Positions 26,113 to 33,581 of a stretch of 41,114 nucleotides of DNA are shown one piece after another. Under the pieces are notes generated by a model. It did not search any database. It was given only the letters and a program-made list of their open reading frames with translations, and was not told the origin of the DNA. The stretch comes from Anaerolineales bacterium HSG25 (GTDB lineage: Bacteria > Chloroflexota > Anaerolineae > 4572-78 > J111), in contig JAUCGA010000046.1 of NCBI GenBank assembly GCA_030377865.1, positions 1 through 41,114 of the forward strand, given 5' to 3'. The first letter of the stretch is position 1. Each line of letters begins with the position of its first letter. Made by a program: the position numbers and the translations under genes.

Positions 26113-26161
26113 GGAGTGTCAAAATTGTATTTTGACAGCAAGAATAGAATTCTTGCACTCC
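26113..26161. repeat. 50-bp double-palindrome repeat, copy 2 (inverted)
   Basis: GGAGTGTCAAAATTGTATTT at the left and AGAATTCTTGCACTCC at the right correspond to the reverse complement of 8366-8415. Confidence 0.78.
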
Positions 26162-26176
26162 GAGAAAAGTGACAAC

Positions 26177-26229
26177 TTTGAGAAATCGGGTTTCTGACGC
26201 TCTTTCTGGCGAGTTCACTGAATATTTAC
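26177..26229. mobile_element. 91-bp MITE-like element, half copy 4
   Basis: Only the right half survives (TTTGAGAAATCGGGTTTCTG to GAATATTTAC); the left half is missing. Confidence 0.8.
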
Positions 26230-26230
26230 T

Positions 26231-26308
26231 AAGAATGAATTCTTATGCTAACACAAGAAACCTGCTTAAGCAGGTTTTCCGTTTAAGACGCTGATTTCAA
26301 TCAGTGGC
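26231..26308. repeat. Inverted repeat arm flanking the LysM gene (left)
   Basis: It starts AAGAATGAATTCTTATGCT and includes CCTGCTTAAGCAGG. The inverted partner is at 28343-28421 on the other side of the gene. Confidence 0.85.
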
Positions 26309-26475
26309 TTTAGGCACAGGTTAATTAATATCCATTCCTAATTGGCGTATCAGGATTTTAATCGTAATAGTTGATTTTGGCAATAGAAAATCGATACAAC
26401 AGTGTAAAAACAAAACGGACGGCTGATAATAGCCGTCCGTTTGGGTTAATACTTTATTTTGGCGTTGTTATCTAC

Positions 26476-28278
26476 TTATTGTTGCGGGTAGATTTGAACT
26501 GCACCTACTCGGCCATCTTCCAAAAGAATAATGACCCAGGATGTGTTGGCGGTAACCTCAAACTGGAGGTTGGTCGCACCACCACCGGGCAGGCTTAAGC
26601 CAGGGTTGTAGCTTCCTGGAGCAACATCACGGAACATGTTTTCAACCGCAGGTGAAACAGCAATAGCTCCACTACCATCACCTAAATCGACATTAAATTC
26701 GCCAGTGTAAAGGTTTTGGAAATAGATACGACCTTGCCCTTCATTAGGGGCAAATGAACTGTTGATATCTGTGGAACCAGTATCTTCGGTGGCTGTTTCT
26801 TCGGTAGCTTCTTCAGTTGTGGCTTCTTCAGTTGCTGTTTCTTCAGTCGCTTCCTCAGTTGTAGCTTCTTCGGTTGCTGTTTCTTCAGTCGCTTCCTCTG
26901 TTGTGGCCTCTTCGGTCGCTGTTTCTTCAGTCGCTTCCTCTGTTGTGGCCTCTTCGGTTGCTACTTCTTCAGTCGCTTCCTCTGTTGTGGCCTCTTCGGT
27001 TGCTACTTCTTCAGTCGCTTCCTCAGTCGCTTCCTCTGTTGTGGCCTCTTCGGTTGCTACTTCTTCAGTGGTATCATCAATAATCTCGGTAGCTGGTTGT
27101 GTATCTAAATCTTTAACATTAAGTTGACTAGTACCGCCATAAGCGATAAGTTCAACCCATTGTCCAATACCAGCATCAAAGGTCGCGCCTGTAAATCCAA
27201 ACCCACCACCGGGCGAGTGAGCATTGATTTTGTAACTGCCCTGCTCAAGAACAAAGACAACTTTTTGAGTCGGTAGGACAAGTTGAGCATCCATGACGGA
27301 GGGGCCGATAATATCGACGATAAAATCAGCCGTGCTGAGGTTTTCAAACAGAAGGGCAATTTTCCCTTCAGGAATTTCCACGTCTTCAACAATCACCTGA
27401 TTGGTAGACATGGCTGGAATTTCCTCAACCGCAGTTTCGACGGTATCGGTTGTTCCCTCAGTAGCGGCCATAGTTTCGCCTTCAGCGGTAGCTTCTGCTT
27501 CGTCAGCAGGAGTGGCAGTCGGAATACACAGAACTTGACCCAATGATAGGAAGTCGGCATCTTCAATCGCCGCATACTCATCACCAGCGGCGGCGGCTTC
27601 GTTGGTAGCATCAACAATGATTTGATAAGCATTACCGTCACCTAATTCGGCGGCGGCAATCCCACCTAAACTATCACCAGAAACAACCGTATATGCTTTA
27701 CAACCATCGACCATTTCAGCGGTTTCAGTTTCGGCGGTTTCGGTAGCTTCACCTTCAGTTGTAGCGGCCTCGCCTTCAGTTTCGGCGGTTTCGGTAGCTT
27801 CACCTTCAGTTGTAGCGGTCTCACCTTCGGTTTCGGTGGTTTCGGTAGCCTCACCTTCGGTTTCGGTGGTTTCCGTAGCTTCACCTTCGGTTTCGGCGGT
27901 TTCGGTAGCTTCACCTTCAGTTGTAGCGGTCTCACCTTCGGTTTCGGTGGTTTCGGTAGCTTCACCTTCGGTTTCGATGGTTTCCGTAGCTTCACCTTCG
28001 GTTTCGGTGGTTTCCGTAGCTTCACCTTCGGTTTCGGTGGTTTCCGTAGCTTCACCTTCGGTTTCGGTGGTTTCGGTAGCTTCACCCTCGGTTTCGGTGG
28101 TTTCCGTAGCTTCACCTTCGGTTTCGGTGGTTTCACCTTCAGTCGTCTCTGTCTCACCTTCTGTGCTAGGTGTTACTTCATCTTGAAAAGCGGGGGCGGC
28201 GAATGTTGAAGCCGCACTACCTACCAATAAGGTAAGCACTAACAAAATGGTTAAAAACTGCTTTTTTTGACTACTCAA
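26476..28278 (-). CDS. Secreted LysM-domain protein with two acidic minisatellite regions
   Basis: The protein has 600 residues. The start is TTG at 28278, well placed behind AAAGGAG (7 bases upstream); no ATG fits. A signal peptide (1-29, ending STFAAPA) is followed by about 15 copies of a 10-residue ETEGEATETT-type repeat (about 38-188). A LysM domain follows (about 193-257: YTVVSGDSLGGIAAAELG, then FLSLGQVLCIP), then a beta module (GKIALLFENLSTADFIVDIIG...INAHSPGGG). A second acidic array of 14-residue units (TEEATTEEATEETA type, about 395-505) precedes a final beta module (RIYFQNLYTGEFNVDLGDG...SWVIILLEDGRVGAVQIYP). Both arrays are tandem DNA repeats (30-bp and 42-bp units), so length variation between strains is likely. 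It is a paralogue of the shorter neighbour and is bracketed by direct and inverted repeats. Confidence 0.82.
   Translation of the reverse strand: MSSQKKQFLTILLVLTLLVGSAASTFAAPAFQDEVTPSTEGETETTEGETTETEGEATETTETEGEATETTETEGEATETTETEGEATETTETEGEATETIETEGEATETTETEGETATTEGEATETAETEGEATETTETEGEATETTETEGETATTEGEATETAETEGEAATTEGEATETAETETAEMVDGCKAYTVVSGDSLGGIAAAELGDGNAYQIIVDATNEAAAAGDEYAAIEDADFLSLGQVLCIPTATPADEAEATAEGETMAATEGTTDTVETAVEEIPAMSTNQVIVEDVEIPEGKIALLFENLSTADFIVDIIGPSVMDAQLVLPTQKVVFVLEQGSYKINAHSPGGGFGFTGATFDAGIGQWVELIAYGGTSQLNVKDLDTQPATEIIDDTTEEVATEEATTEEATEEATEEVATEEATTEEATEEVATEEATTEEATEETATEEATTEEATEETATEEATTEEATEETATEEATTEEATEETATEDTGSTDINSSFAPNEGQGRIYFQNLYTGEFNVDLGDGSGAIAVSPAVENMFRDVAPGSYNPGLSLPGGGATNLQFEVTANTSWVIILLEDGRVGAVQIYPQQ
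26764..27075. repeat. 42-bp coding minisatellite
   Basis: Tandem units of 42 bp (14 codons) encode the second Thr/Glu array of the LysM protein. The units keep a stop-free frame on the opposite strand, which creates a misleading Val/Ser-rich open frame. Confidence 0.88.
27716..28150. repeat. 30-bp coding minisatellite
   Basis: Tandem units of about 30 bp (10 codons, reading ETEGEATETT on the minus strand), with some shorter 21-24 bp variants that read EGETATT. Other frames stay open because of the repetition. Confidence 0.9.
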
Positions 28279-28342
28279 TTTTATTCTCCTTTAACTCTAT
28301 AAGTTGAGATATGGAATGAGCATTAATTAAGTTGTGCTTATG

Positions 28343-28421
28343 ACCGCTGATTGAAATCAGCGTCTTAAACGAAAAACCTGCTTAAGCAGATTTCTTGTAT
28401 CAGCATAAGAATTCATTCTTA
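28343..28421. repeat. Inverted repeat arm flanking the LysM gene (right)
   Basis: It is the reverse complement of 26231-26308 with only a few substitutions. Confidence 0.85.
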
Positions 28422-28587
28422 TGTGCAAACGCGCAGGTTAATTAATCCCGATTCCTAAGTTGTGTTAATCGATTGTTTCATCATTGAATGAGCTTGGATT
28501 CTGTTTTCTTGTCTCGTCAATATTTTTAAACCTGTAAATTCCTCCTTACATAAGTACATTGTTAATTAAGTAATGCGGGGTTCTATC

Positions 28588-28684
28588 GCCAACACCTCCG
28601 AGGAGCTTCACACCTCGGAGGAGAACGGCTCCGCGACCTTCAAGGTACGAAGTTCCTACGTGCCCGAATGGGTATTGAAGGTCT
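28588..28684. repeat. CTTCAAGG/CTCCGAGG repeat, copy 2 (inverted)
   Basis: CACCTCCGAGGAGCTTC and GGAGAACGGCTCC match the family at 14370 and 39390 in the opposite orientation. Confidence 0.75.
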
Positions 28685-28830
28685 TAAACCGCGCAAAATT
28701 TATTTAACGCTGTAATAAGTACCCAAATAAAACTATTGCGGAGTAGTAAAACCCTAAGGAATGAAGTCTAAATAAGTTGCACGCTCCAGAGAGGTTCAAT
28801 TTTAGAGATTGAATCTCTCTCATGACAAGC

Positions 28831-28953
28831 GGCGTTGGTCTTCATTTGGGTCATAAGAACAGGATGTGCGAAATGACACTGATTAAATCATACCAAAATC
28901 AGTGTCATTCCACGCATCCTGTTTTAAGATTGGCCGAAACAAAGACTATAGCC
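28831..28953. repeat. 123-bp direct repeat, copy 2
   Basis: It is the same length and orientation as 25960-26082, with several substitutions. Confidence 0.88.
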
Positions 28954-29015
28954 TGACGAGCTACATAAGTTAATTAATTTCCGATTCCTAAAGGGCTTAA
29001 AAGTTCACCGCAGAA

Positions 29016-29106
29016 GTAAATATTCAGTGAACTCGCCAGAAAGAGCATCAGAAACCCTATTTCTTTGAAAAATCAGGTTTTTAGAGCTACTTTACTGAAC
29101 TTTTAC
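29016..29106. mobile_element. 91-bp MITE-like element, copy 5, with 9-bp target duplication
   Basis: The nine bases ACCGCAGAA occur immediately before (29007-29015) and immediately after (29107-29115) the element. The central palindrome has decayed, but both terminal repeats are intact. This fixes the element boundaries at GTAAAT...TTTTAC. Confidence 0.92.
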
Positions 29107-29360
29107 ACCGCAGAATTTATGTTCACATACCTTAGTGATTCACTTTGTGTTGAGAAGTTTGTTAACTACTTAATTTTATTAACATAAAAACACTGCATTA
29201 TTATACTCAATTGATAATATAAGGCTAAAATGTCAAATTACTTTGTGTAAAAAAAACTAAAGGCTGTTTTTTTATTTTTAGGTAAGTTATGATATAAATC
29301 AATTGATATTCGGTGTGATAACTTGAAAATATTTATGACTGGGTGATACGGAGGGAGATA

Positions 29361-30197
29361 ATGTATACGCCAGAGTACTTAACCATTGGTCATGTGACAA
29401 AGGATAATGTACCCGAGGGGGCAATTTTGGGTGGCACCTGTAGCTATTCGGCTTTAACAGCACACCGATTAGGGCTTAAAAGTGCCATTGTGACTAGTGC
29501 GGGGCCAGATATCCCTTCTTTAGACCCGTTGCATGGTGTTTTGCTTGAGGTTAAGCCCGCTTCTCATAGCACCACCTTCGAGAATGTATATCGAGATGGA
29601 GAGCGGCATCAAAAATGGTTGACGACGGCGCTTGACTTATCGTTACACGACGTACCGAATCATTGGCGAGACGCGCCAATTGTTCACCTTGGAGCCTTGA
29701 GCCAAGAGATATCGCCTCAACTTTTTCGTCAATTCCCGAACAGTCTAACTTGTGTAACGATTCAAGGCTGGTTACGGGGACAAGATGAGCAGTTTAATGT
29801 AATTTACCGCGCTCACCCCGAACTTAATCATTATTTGGCTGATATTGATATTTTGGTGATTAGCTTGGCTGATTTGTTCGGCAACCAGAGTTTATTGGAT
29901 TTTTTTGTAGCCAATATTGGGTTAGTGGTCGAAACGTTAGGCTCAGAGGGCTGTCGAATCTATCAACATGGGCAGGTAGTTCATGTCCCAACCTATCCTG
30001 AAACCGAGGTTGACCCCACTGGCGCGGGTGATATTTTTGCCGCCGCTTTTTTTATTCGTTACAAGCAGACCAAAGACCCACTAATCGCGGCTCAGTTTGC
30101 CAATGCTACCGCTTCATTATCAGTGGGAAGCGTAGGCATGACCAGTATTCCGACACTGGCTCAGGTTGAGGCTCGATTCGCGGGTAGAGATCAGTAA
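29361..30197 (+). CDS. PfkB-family carbohydrate/nucleoside kinase
   Basis: The protein has 278 residues from the ATG at 29361, which follows GGAGGG by 4-5 bases; an in-frame GTG at 29343 would place the ribosome site inside the gene. The C-terminal PfkB signature DPTGAGDIFAAAFFIRY (with the catalytic Asp of G-A-G-D) is intact, and the N-terminal GGTCSYSALTAHRLGL plays the role of the G-G-x-x-x-N-x-A substrate loop. The family phosphorylates sugars or nucleosides using ATP; the substrate cannot be told. It is somewhat short for the family (usually about 300). It stands alone on the plus strand. Confidence 0.88.
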   Translation: MYTPEYLTIGHVTKDNVPEGAILGGTCSYSALTAHRLGLKSAIVTSAGPDIPSLDPLHGVLLEVKPASHSTTFENVYRDGERHQKWLTTALDLSLHDVPNHWRDAPIVHLGALSQEISPQLFRQFPNSLTCVTIQGWLRGQDEQFNVIYRAHPELNHYLADIDILVISLADLFGNQSLLDFFVANIGLVVETLGSEGCRIYQHGQVVHVPTYPETEVDPTGAGDIFAAAFFIRYKQTKDPLIAAQFANATASLSVGSVGMTSIPTLAQVEARFAGRDQ

Positions 30198-30327
30198 CAA
30201 GGTCAAAAGTTTTAGCAACTTTGTAGTGGTCAGCTTGATGTTCATCAAAAGTTTGTCGATTCATTCATGACCTGACATGCTGACGGCTCTTTGGGGCTTT
30301 CCGTGCAAACGTCATGTTTGTATCATC

Positions 30328-30360
30328 ATCTTCCCGCAAGTTTAAAACTTGCGGGAAGAT
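30328..30360. repeat. 33-bp palindrome ATCTTCCCGCAAGTT...
   Basis: It is a close copy of 18074-18106, differing at the loop and outermost pairs. Confidence 0.8.
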
Positions 30361-30451
30361 TGCCTCATCAAAGTATCTAATTCAGGGCACAGTTTCGAGT
30401 TGCACGGAATCTACCAGAGAACCATGCTGACAAAATCAAAAGCATTTTTTA

Positions 30452-30507
30452 ACAGGACTAACAGGATTACAAGTGAAAAAATCCTGTTAATCTTGTTAAT
30501 CCTGTCA
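30452..30507. repeat. GACAGGATTAACAGGATT hairpin repeat, copy 3
   Basis: ACAGGACTAACAGGATT faces AATCTTGTTAATCCTGT; MITE copy 6 starts five bases further on. Confidence 0.82.
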
Positions 30508-30512
30508 GATAT

Positions 30513-30603
30513 GTAAAAATTCAGTAAAACCGCCCTAGAAACCCGATTTCTTTGAGAAATCGGGTTTCTGACGCTCTTTCTGGTGAGTTCACTGAACATT
30601 TAC
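30513..30603. mobile_element. 91-bp MITE-like element, copy 6 (reverse orientation)
   Basis: It is full length with an intact central palindrome. It lies directly beside a different hairpin repeat; no target duplication is visible. Confidence 0.85.
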
Positions 30604-30675
30604 GTTTTAATCATGTTGAAATGATAAACTTCTGGTTCATGTGCTGACCCGTTCGGCTAGGAAGCCGACGCGCCA

Positions 30676-32064
30676 TCAGCCCTCAACCTTGAGCATGCGA
30701 GAGTGTTCCAACTCAAGCTGACTATCGGCTGAAATGTCCCACTCGCCAGCTAAGTTTTCTGAAAGTGTACAATCAACGACCTGCACCCGTCCCCCATCAT
30801 AGATGTGTCCGGCAAAACGAGGGTTTTGCTGAATCTGACAGCGCTCAAAACGAGGCCAATCGCCCCCCCGTACCCCAAAACCATGCGTGCCATTTTGGCT
30901 AAGATGACAAGCCAAAATCAGCCCACGCCCTTGTTGATAAACGAATACCCCTTCCTCGGTGGCCTGCCGAATTAAACAGGCTCGAATGGTCGGATTTGCA
31001 CCAGTTTTTATCGCCACTCCATTTAGGCCATGCCGTTCGATGATACAGTTTTCGACATGACCTCGCCCCTGTTCAAAGACAAACACCCCACTATTTTGGC
31101 TATCATGAACATGACAATCTCGAATAGTCGGATTTCCGCCAGTACCAATACCAATTTCAGGCCCAACGTGTCCAAATAGTTCACAGTTTTCTATGCGACC
31201 TAGTCCATCCTGATGAACAAACAGCCCCGCATCCTTTCCCTCTCGCAGAATACAGCCGCTTAAGGTCGGATTACCCTGCGTCATAATCGTCACCTCGGCC
31301 AGTTGATGCCGAGCCATGTTGCAATCAATCAGCCGCCCCATCCCAGAATTATAAACGAGCAGACCTTGCTCGTGCCCATCATAAATTTGGCATTGCACCA
31401 AAGTTGGATTACCCAACCGAGTGATGCTAACATTTGCCTCAGCCTGCCCAAATATATCGCACTGCTCTAGGTGGCCGAACCCTTCATCAAAAACAAACAG
31501 TCCGACATTCTGTCCATTTCGAATAGTGCAATTACGTAAAGTTGGGTTCGCTCCCTGAGTGATACCCACGCCCGGCCCAGCTTGCCCCGAAATTAGACAC
31601 TGCTCCACCTCACCCTGAGCATGGTCATAAAAGAACAGCCCCGCGTTACCGCCATCATGAATATGACAAGCTCGAATGAGCGGTTTGGTCGTCGAGCCAT
31701 GCACGGCAATACCGACATGACATTTGGCCTGAATTTCGCACTCAAGCAAAGTCAAACATCCTTGTTCAATGTCGATAACAGGTTGGTCGAGAGCATGATT
31801 ACGGAACTGAATTCCCTCAACAGAGGCGAAATCACATTGCATACATAAACAACTCACGTCGCCCCCGTTTACTTGAACCCTGCTTGAGTTTGTCCAATCA
31901 GCCACCAGCCTAACTGATTGAGTCAACCTGAGCGTTTCATGGTAAATACCCGATTTAATGAGAATTGTTGTCTGTGGGGAAACCGCTTTAAGCGCTGAGG
32001 TGATGGTCGAATAGTCAGCCGAGCCGTCGAGGGCGACGGTAACTTGGTTTTGGGAAAAGGGCAT
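30676..32064 (-). CDS. Right-handed beta-helix (PbH1) repeat protein
   Basis: The protein has 462 residues. After an N-terminal strand-turn opening (VTVALDGSADYSTITSALKAV...ILIKSGIYHETL), typical of pectin-lyase-like folds, the chain is built of about seven units of roughly 46 residues. Their core is G-N-P-T-[IL]-R-x-C-x-I-x-[DE]-G-x-x-x-G-L-F-V, then G-x-G-x-[VI]-E-x-C-x-I. No signal peptide, lipobox or membrane segment is seen, so it is predicted to be cytoplasmic, unusual for a fold often used by secreted polysaccharide enzymes. No catalytic residues are recognisable. The very regular repeats suggest a scaffold or binding surface. It has no obvious operon partner; the trio at 32470-34700 lies upstream on the same strand beyond a 400-bp repeat gap. 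Confidence 0.85.
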   Translation of the reverse strand: MPFSQNQVTVALDGSADYSTITSALKAVSPQTTILIKSGIYHETLRLTQSVRLVADWTNSSRVQVNGGDVSCLCMQCDFASVEGIQFRNHALDQPVIDIEQGCLTLLECEIQAKCHVGIAVHGSTTKPLIRACHIHDGGNAGLFFYDHAQGEVEQCLISGQAGPGVGITQGANPTLRNCTIRNGQNVGLFVFDEGFGHLEQCDIFGQAEANVSITRLGNPTLVQCQIYDGHEQGLLVYNSGMGRLIDCNMARHQLAEVTIMTQGNPTLSGCILREGKDAGLFVHQDGLGRIENCELFGHVGPEIGIGTGGNPTIRDCHVHDSQNSGVFVFEQGRGHVENCIIERHGLNGVAIKTGANPTIRACLIRQATEEGVFVYQQGRGLILACHLSQNGTHGFGVRGGDWPRFERCQIQQNPRFAGHIYDGGRVQVVDCTLSENLAGEWDISADSQLELEHSRMLKVEG

Positions 32065-32469
32065 GGTTAGTTATCTACACAGAAATTAGTTTGAGACTGA
32101 TGCTTTCCTTATGTCATTCCCGCATGTCTTTATCGGGCATCCACACGACCTATAATAAGGAATGGATTCCCGCTAAAAACATGCGGGAATGACATGCCAA
32201 CAAAAGTGACAACTTAGAAATGAAAGTTACTTAAGCGGTTTTCAGAACTAACTTGTAAAAAACAGAAGTGTATCCATGAGGGTAACGGGTGTGTACCCGT
32301 TACCCATAACAGGCGGGTATATACCCGCCAAATATCCGTTGCGATTACATAATCGCAACGATCAGGAATTTTGTGGTGGTCAAGATGATGTTGGAGTGCA
32401 ATGGGTTTAGCCATTGCCTGTAGCAACGGCTAAACCCGTTGCACTCCGTTTTCAACATCAAGCTGACCA
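32065..32469. other. Intergenic region with three repeats
   Basis: It contains a TCATTCCCGC-type inverted repeat (32111-32195), a segment shared with 1747-1833 (about 32300-32366), and a compact 103-bp TGTAGTGGTC-type element (32372-32474) that runs into the end of the next gene. No gene is seen. Confidence 0.72.
32111..32195. repeat. ATGTCATTCCCGC inverted repeat, copy 1
   Basis: ATGTCATTCCCGCATGT at the left faces ACATGCGGGAATGACAT at the right. Relatives are at 34809-34890 and 41015-41094. Confidence 0.82.
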
Positions 32470-32474
32470 CTACA
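32372..32474. mobile_element. 103-bp TGTAGTGGTC-ended element
   Basis: The ends TGTGGTGGTCAAGATGATGTT and AACATCAAGCTGACCACTACA are inverted repeats. The interior is a second palindrome (GGAGTGCAATGGGTTTAGCC facing GGCTAAACCCGTTGCACTCC). Its last bases (CTACA) supply the TAG stop of the HprK-like gene. Confidence 0.8.
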
Positions 32475-33324
32475 GATATTGTTCAATTTGATCGCCAAGT
32501 TGGTCAAAACTGTTATAACGTAGTTTGATGGCCGGTACAGTTTTTGCCAGCCAAGTCGCTTGAGAAAAACCATGCTGAGGCAGGTTACGAGCGTTGATGA
32601 TGGTTTGCATTAGTCGCAGACCTGTTTGGGCTTTTGACTGTTCTTGCCAACTGAGTTGCTCGGCCTGTGCGTCATAAATGGGAAAGAGGATTAGCTTAAG
32701 AGGAGGCGTACCCCCCGGTTTGGGACAGCCTAACAGCGCGGGTGGGACTAAATCGGCATGAGAATCGGTTAAAATCTGGTCGGCATGGGTCTCATAATCA
32801 AGCACCGATTCTAAAACAGGCCGAGAGGGTAGTTTCAGGTTTAGCGGACGAGTAAAGGGGTGCATAACATGGCTGTTAGGCGTAAGGAAAATGAACTCGT
32901 CGCTCAGATATTGGAACCCTCGCGCAACCAGCCAAGCTGTCAACGTAGTTTTACCTGCCCCACTAGCACCGGGGAGCAAAACTCCTCGCCCTTTCCAACT
33001 TAGTCCAGCAGAATGAAAGAATAAACCACCATCATTTTTGTCAGCCAAATGATACCCCATATTACCCAACATGACTCCAGCCAAAGTGGCTCGATTGTCA
33101 CCTTGGTAAAGCAGGTCATCGGCTAGATAAAACTCAAAACGAGGCGCGTCATAATGCAGAGTGTACTGCACATGGGGTGGAATTTGAGGGTCGGCTGGCA
33201 CATGCCGATAAAGAAACTCGATTATGGCCTGCGCCTCTGGAGCATCATAGATAATCTCGATGGTTTGCCCTGCAAAACTAAGCCAGCGTGATTGTTGTGG
33301 GTTACTGGAGTTCGATGGCACCAT
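32470..33324 (-). CDS. HprK-like P-loop kinase
   Basis: The protein has about 284 residues from the ATG at 33324; a TTG at 33333, closer to a GGAG, is an alternative. The central GVLLPGASGAGKTTLTAWLVARGFQYLSDEF (Walker A GASGAGKTT at about 119-127, then the S-D-E of the HPr-kinase-like active site) marks an HprK-related kinase lacking the HprK N-terminal domain. Such truncated relatives accompany PqqD-like proteins and a nucleotidyltransferase in peptide-modification loci, including some lasso-peptide clusters, where they phosphorylate a peptide. The first bases overlap the PqqD gene by 23 bp. The stop codon lies in a repeat element. Substrate is unknown. Confidence 0.8.
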   Translation of the reverse strand: MVPSNSSNPQQSRWLSFAGQTIEIIYDAPEAQAIIEFLYRHVPADPQIPPHVQYTLHYDAPRFEFYLADDLLYQGDNRATLAGVMLGNMGYHLADKNDGGLFFHSAGLSWKGRGVLLPGASGAGKTTLTAWLVARGFQYLSDEFIFLTPNSHVMHPFTRPLNLKLPSRPVLESVLDYETHADQILTDSHADLVPPALLGCPKPGGTPPLKLILFPIYDAQAEQLSWQEQSKAQTGLRLMQTIINARNLPQHGFSQATWLAKTVPAIKLRYNSFDQLGDQIEQYL

Positions 33325-33574
33325 GTTGTTCAAACTGCTCCAAAGTAGTTAAGATATCGGCTGAGATTGAATTTTGTGCGTCGGGGTAAGCCGCACCCAA
33401 TAGGTCGATAATCTCTTGGGTATTGCGCGCTCCGTCACATAGTTGCCAAACCAAAAATGCGGTCTGGTTACAATATAAAATTGTGGTCTGAGAGGGATGA
33501 AACAGTAACAACTCGTCATCAATCTGTTCAAGTTGATAGTCGGGTTGTTTGTGGGGAGTTTTAGTCATAGTCAT
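33302..33574 (-). CDS. PqqD-family peptide chaperone
   Basis: The protein has 90 residues. The pattern DELLLFHPSQTTILYCNQTAFLVWQLCDGARNTQEIIDLLGAAYP matches PqqD (YCN-x-T-A-x-x-V-W-x-L-C-D-G, then a helix and a P-D segment). PqqD-type domains hold ribosomal precursor peptides for modifying enzymes. It lies 7 bases after the nucleotidyltransferase gene and overlaps the HprK-like gene, so the three form one unit. No precursor peptide gene is visible nearby. Confidence 0.85.
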   Translation of the reverse strand: MTMTKTPHKQPDYQLEQIDDELLLFHPSQTTILYCNQTAFLVWQLCDGARNTQEIIDLLGAAYPDAQNSISADILTTLEQFEQHGAIELQ

Positions 33575-33581
33575 AATAATG

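Larger units (their letters stand above)
25939..26475. other. Repeat-filled gap between the two LysM genes
   Basis: In order: a 123-bp direct repeat (25960-26082, again at 28831-28953), an inverted copy of the 50-bp double palindrome (26113-26161), a half MITE (26177-26229), and a 78-bp inverted repeat arm (26231-26308, partner 28343-28421). The stretch ACGGACGGCTGATAATAGCCGTCCGTTTGGG near 26414-26444 is a hairpin that could terminate transcription of the upstream LysM gene. Confidence 0.75.
28279..29360. other. Long repeat-rich gap upstream of the LysM gene and PfkB gene
   Basis: In order: the right inverted arm (28343-28421), a TTAATTAATCCCGATTCCTA motif (28440 region), a CTTCAAGG/CTCCGAGG repeat (28588-28684), the second 123-bp direct repeat (28831-28953), MITE copy 5 with a clean target duplication (29007-29115), and an AT-rich stretch (29140-29330) that probably holds the promoter of the PfkB gene. 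No gene is seen. Confidence 0.75.
30198..30675. other. Intergenic region with four different repeats
   Basis: In order: a solo TGTAGTGGTCAGCTTGATGTT end (30222-30242), a 33-bp palindrome (30328-30360), a GACAGGATTAACAGG-type hairpin (30452-30507) and, almost abutting it, MITE copy 6 (30513-30603). Then a GGCTAGGAAGCCGACGCGCC segment related to 22799-22833. No gene is seen. Confidence 0.75.

Noticed and set aside
26762..27127. Open frame of 121 codons rich in Val/Ser on the plus strand
   Set aside because: It is the opposite strand of the 42-bp coding minisatellite; the composition is purely repetitive and the true LysM gene lies on the minus strand.
27666..28157. Pro/Lys/Val-repeat open frames in other frames of the 30-bp minisatellite
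   Set aside because: They are frame shadows of the ETEGEATETT-encoding array, without a ribosome site or domain.
29343..29360. GTG start for the PfkB gene
   Set aside because: The GGAGGG ribosome site would lie inside the coding region; the ATG at 29361 follows it properly.
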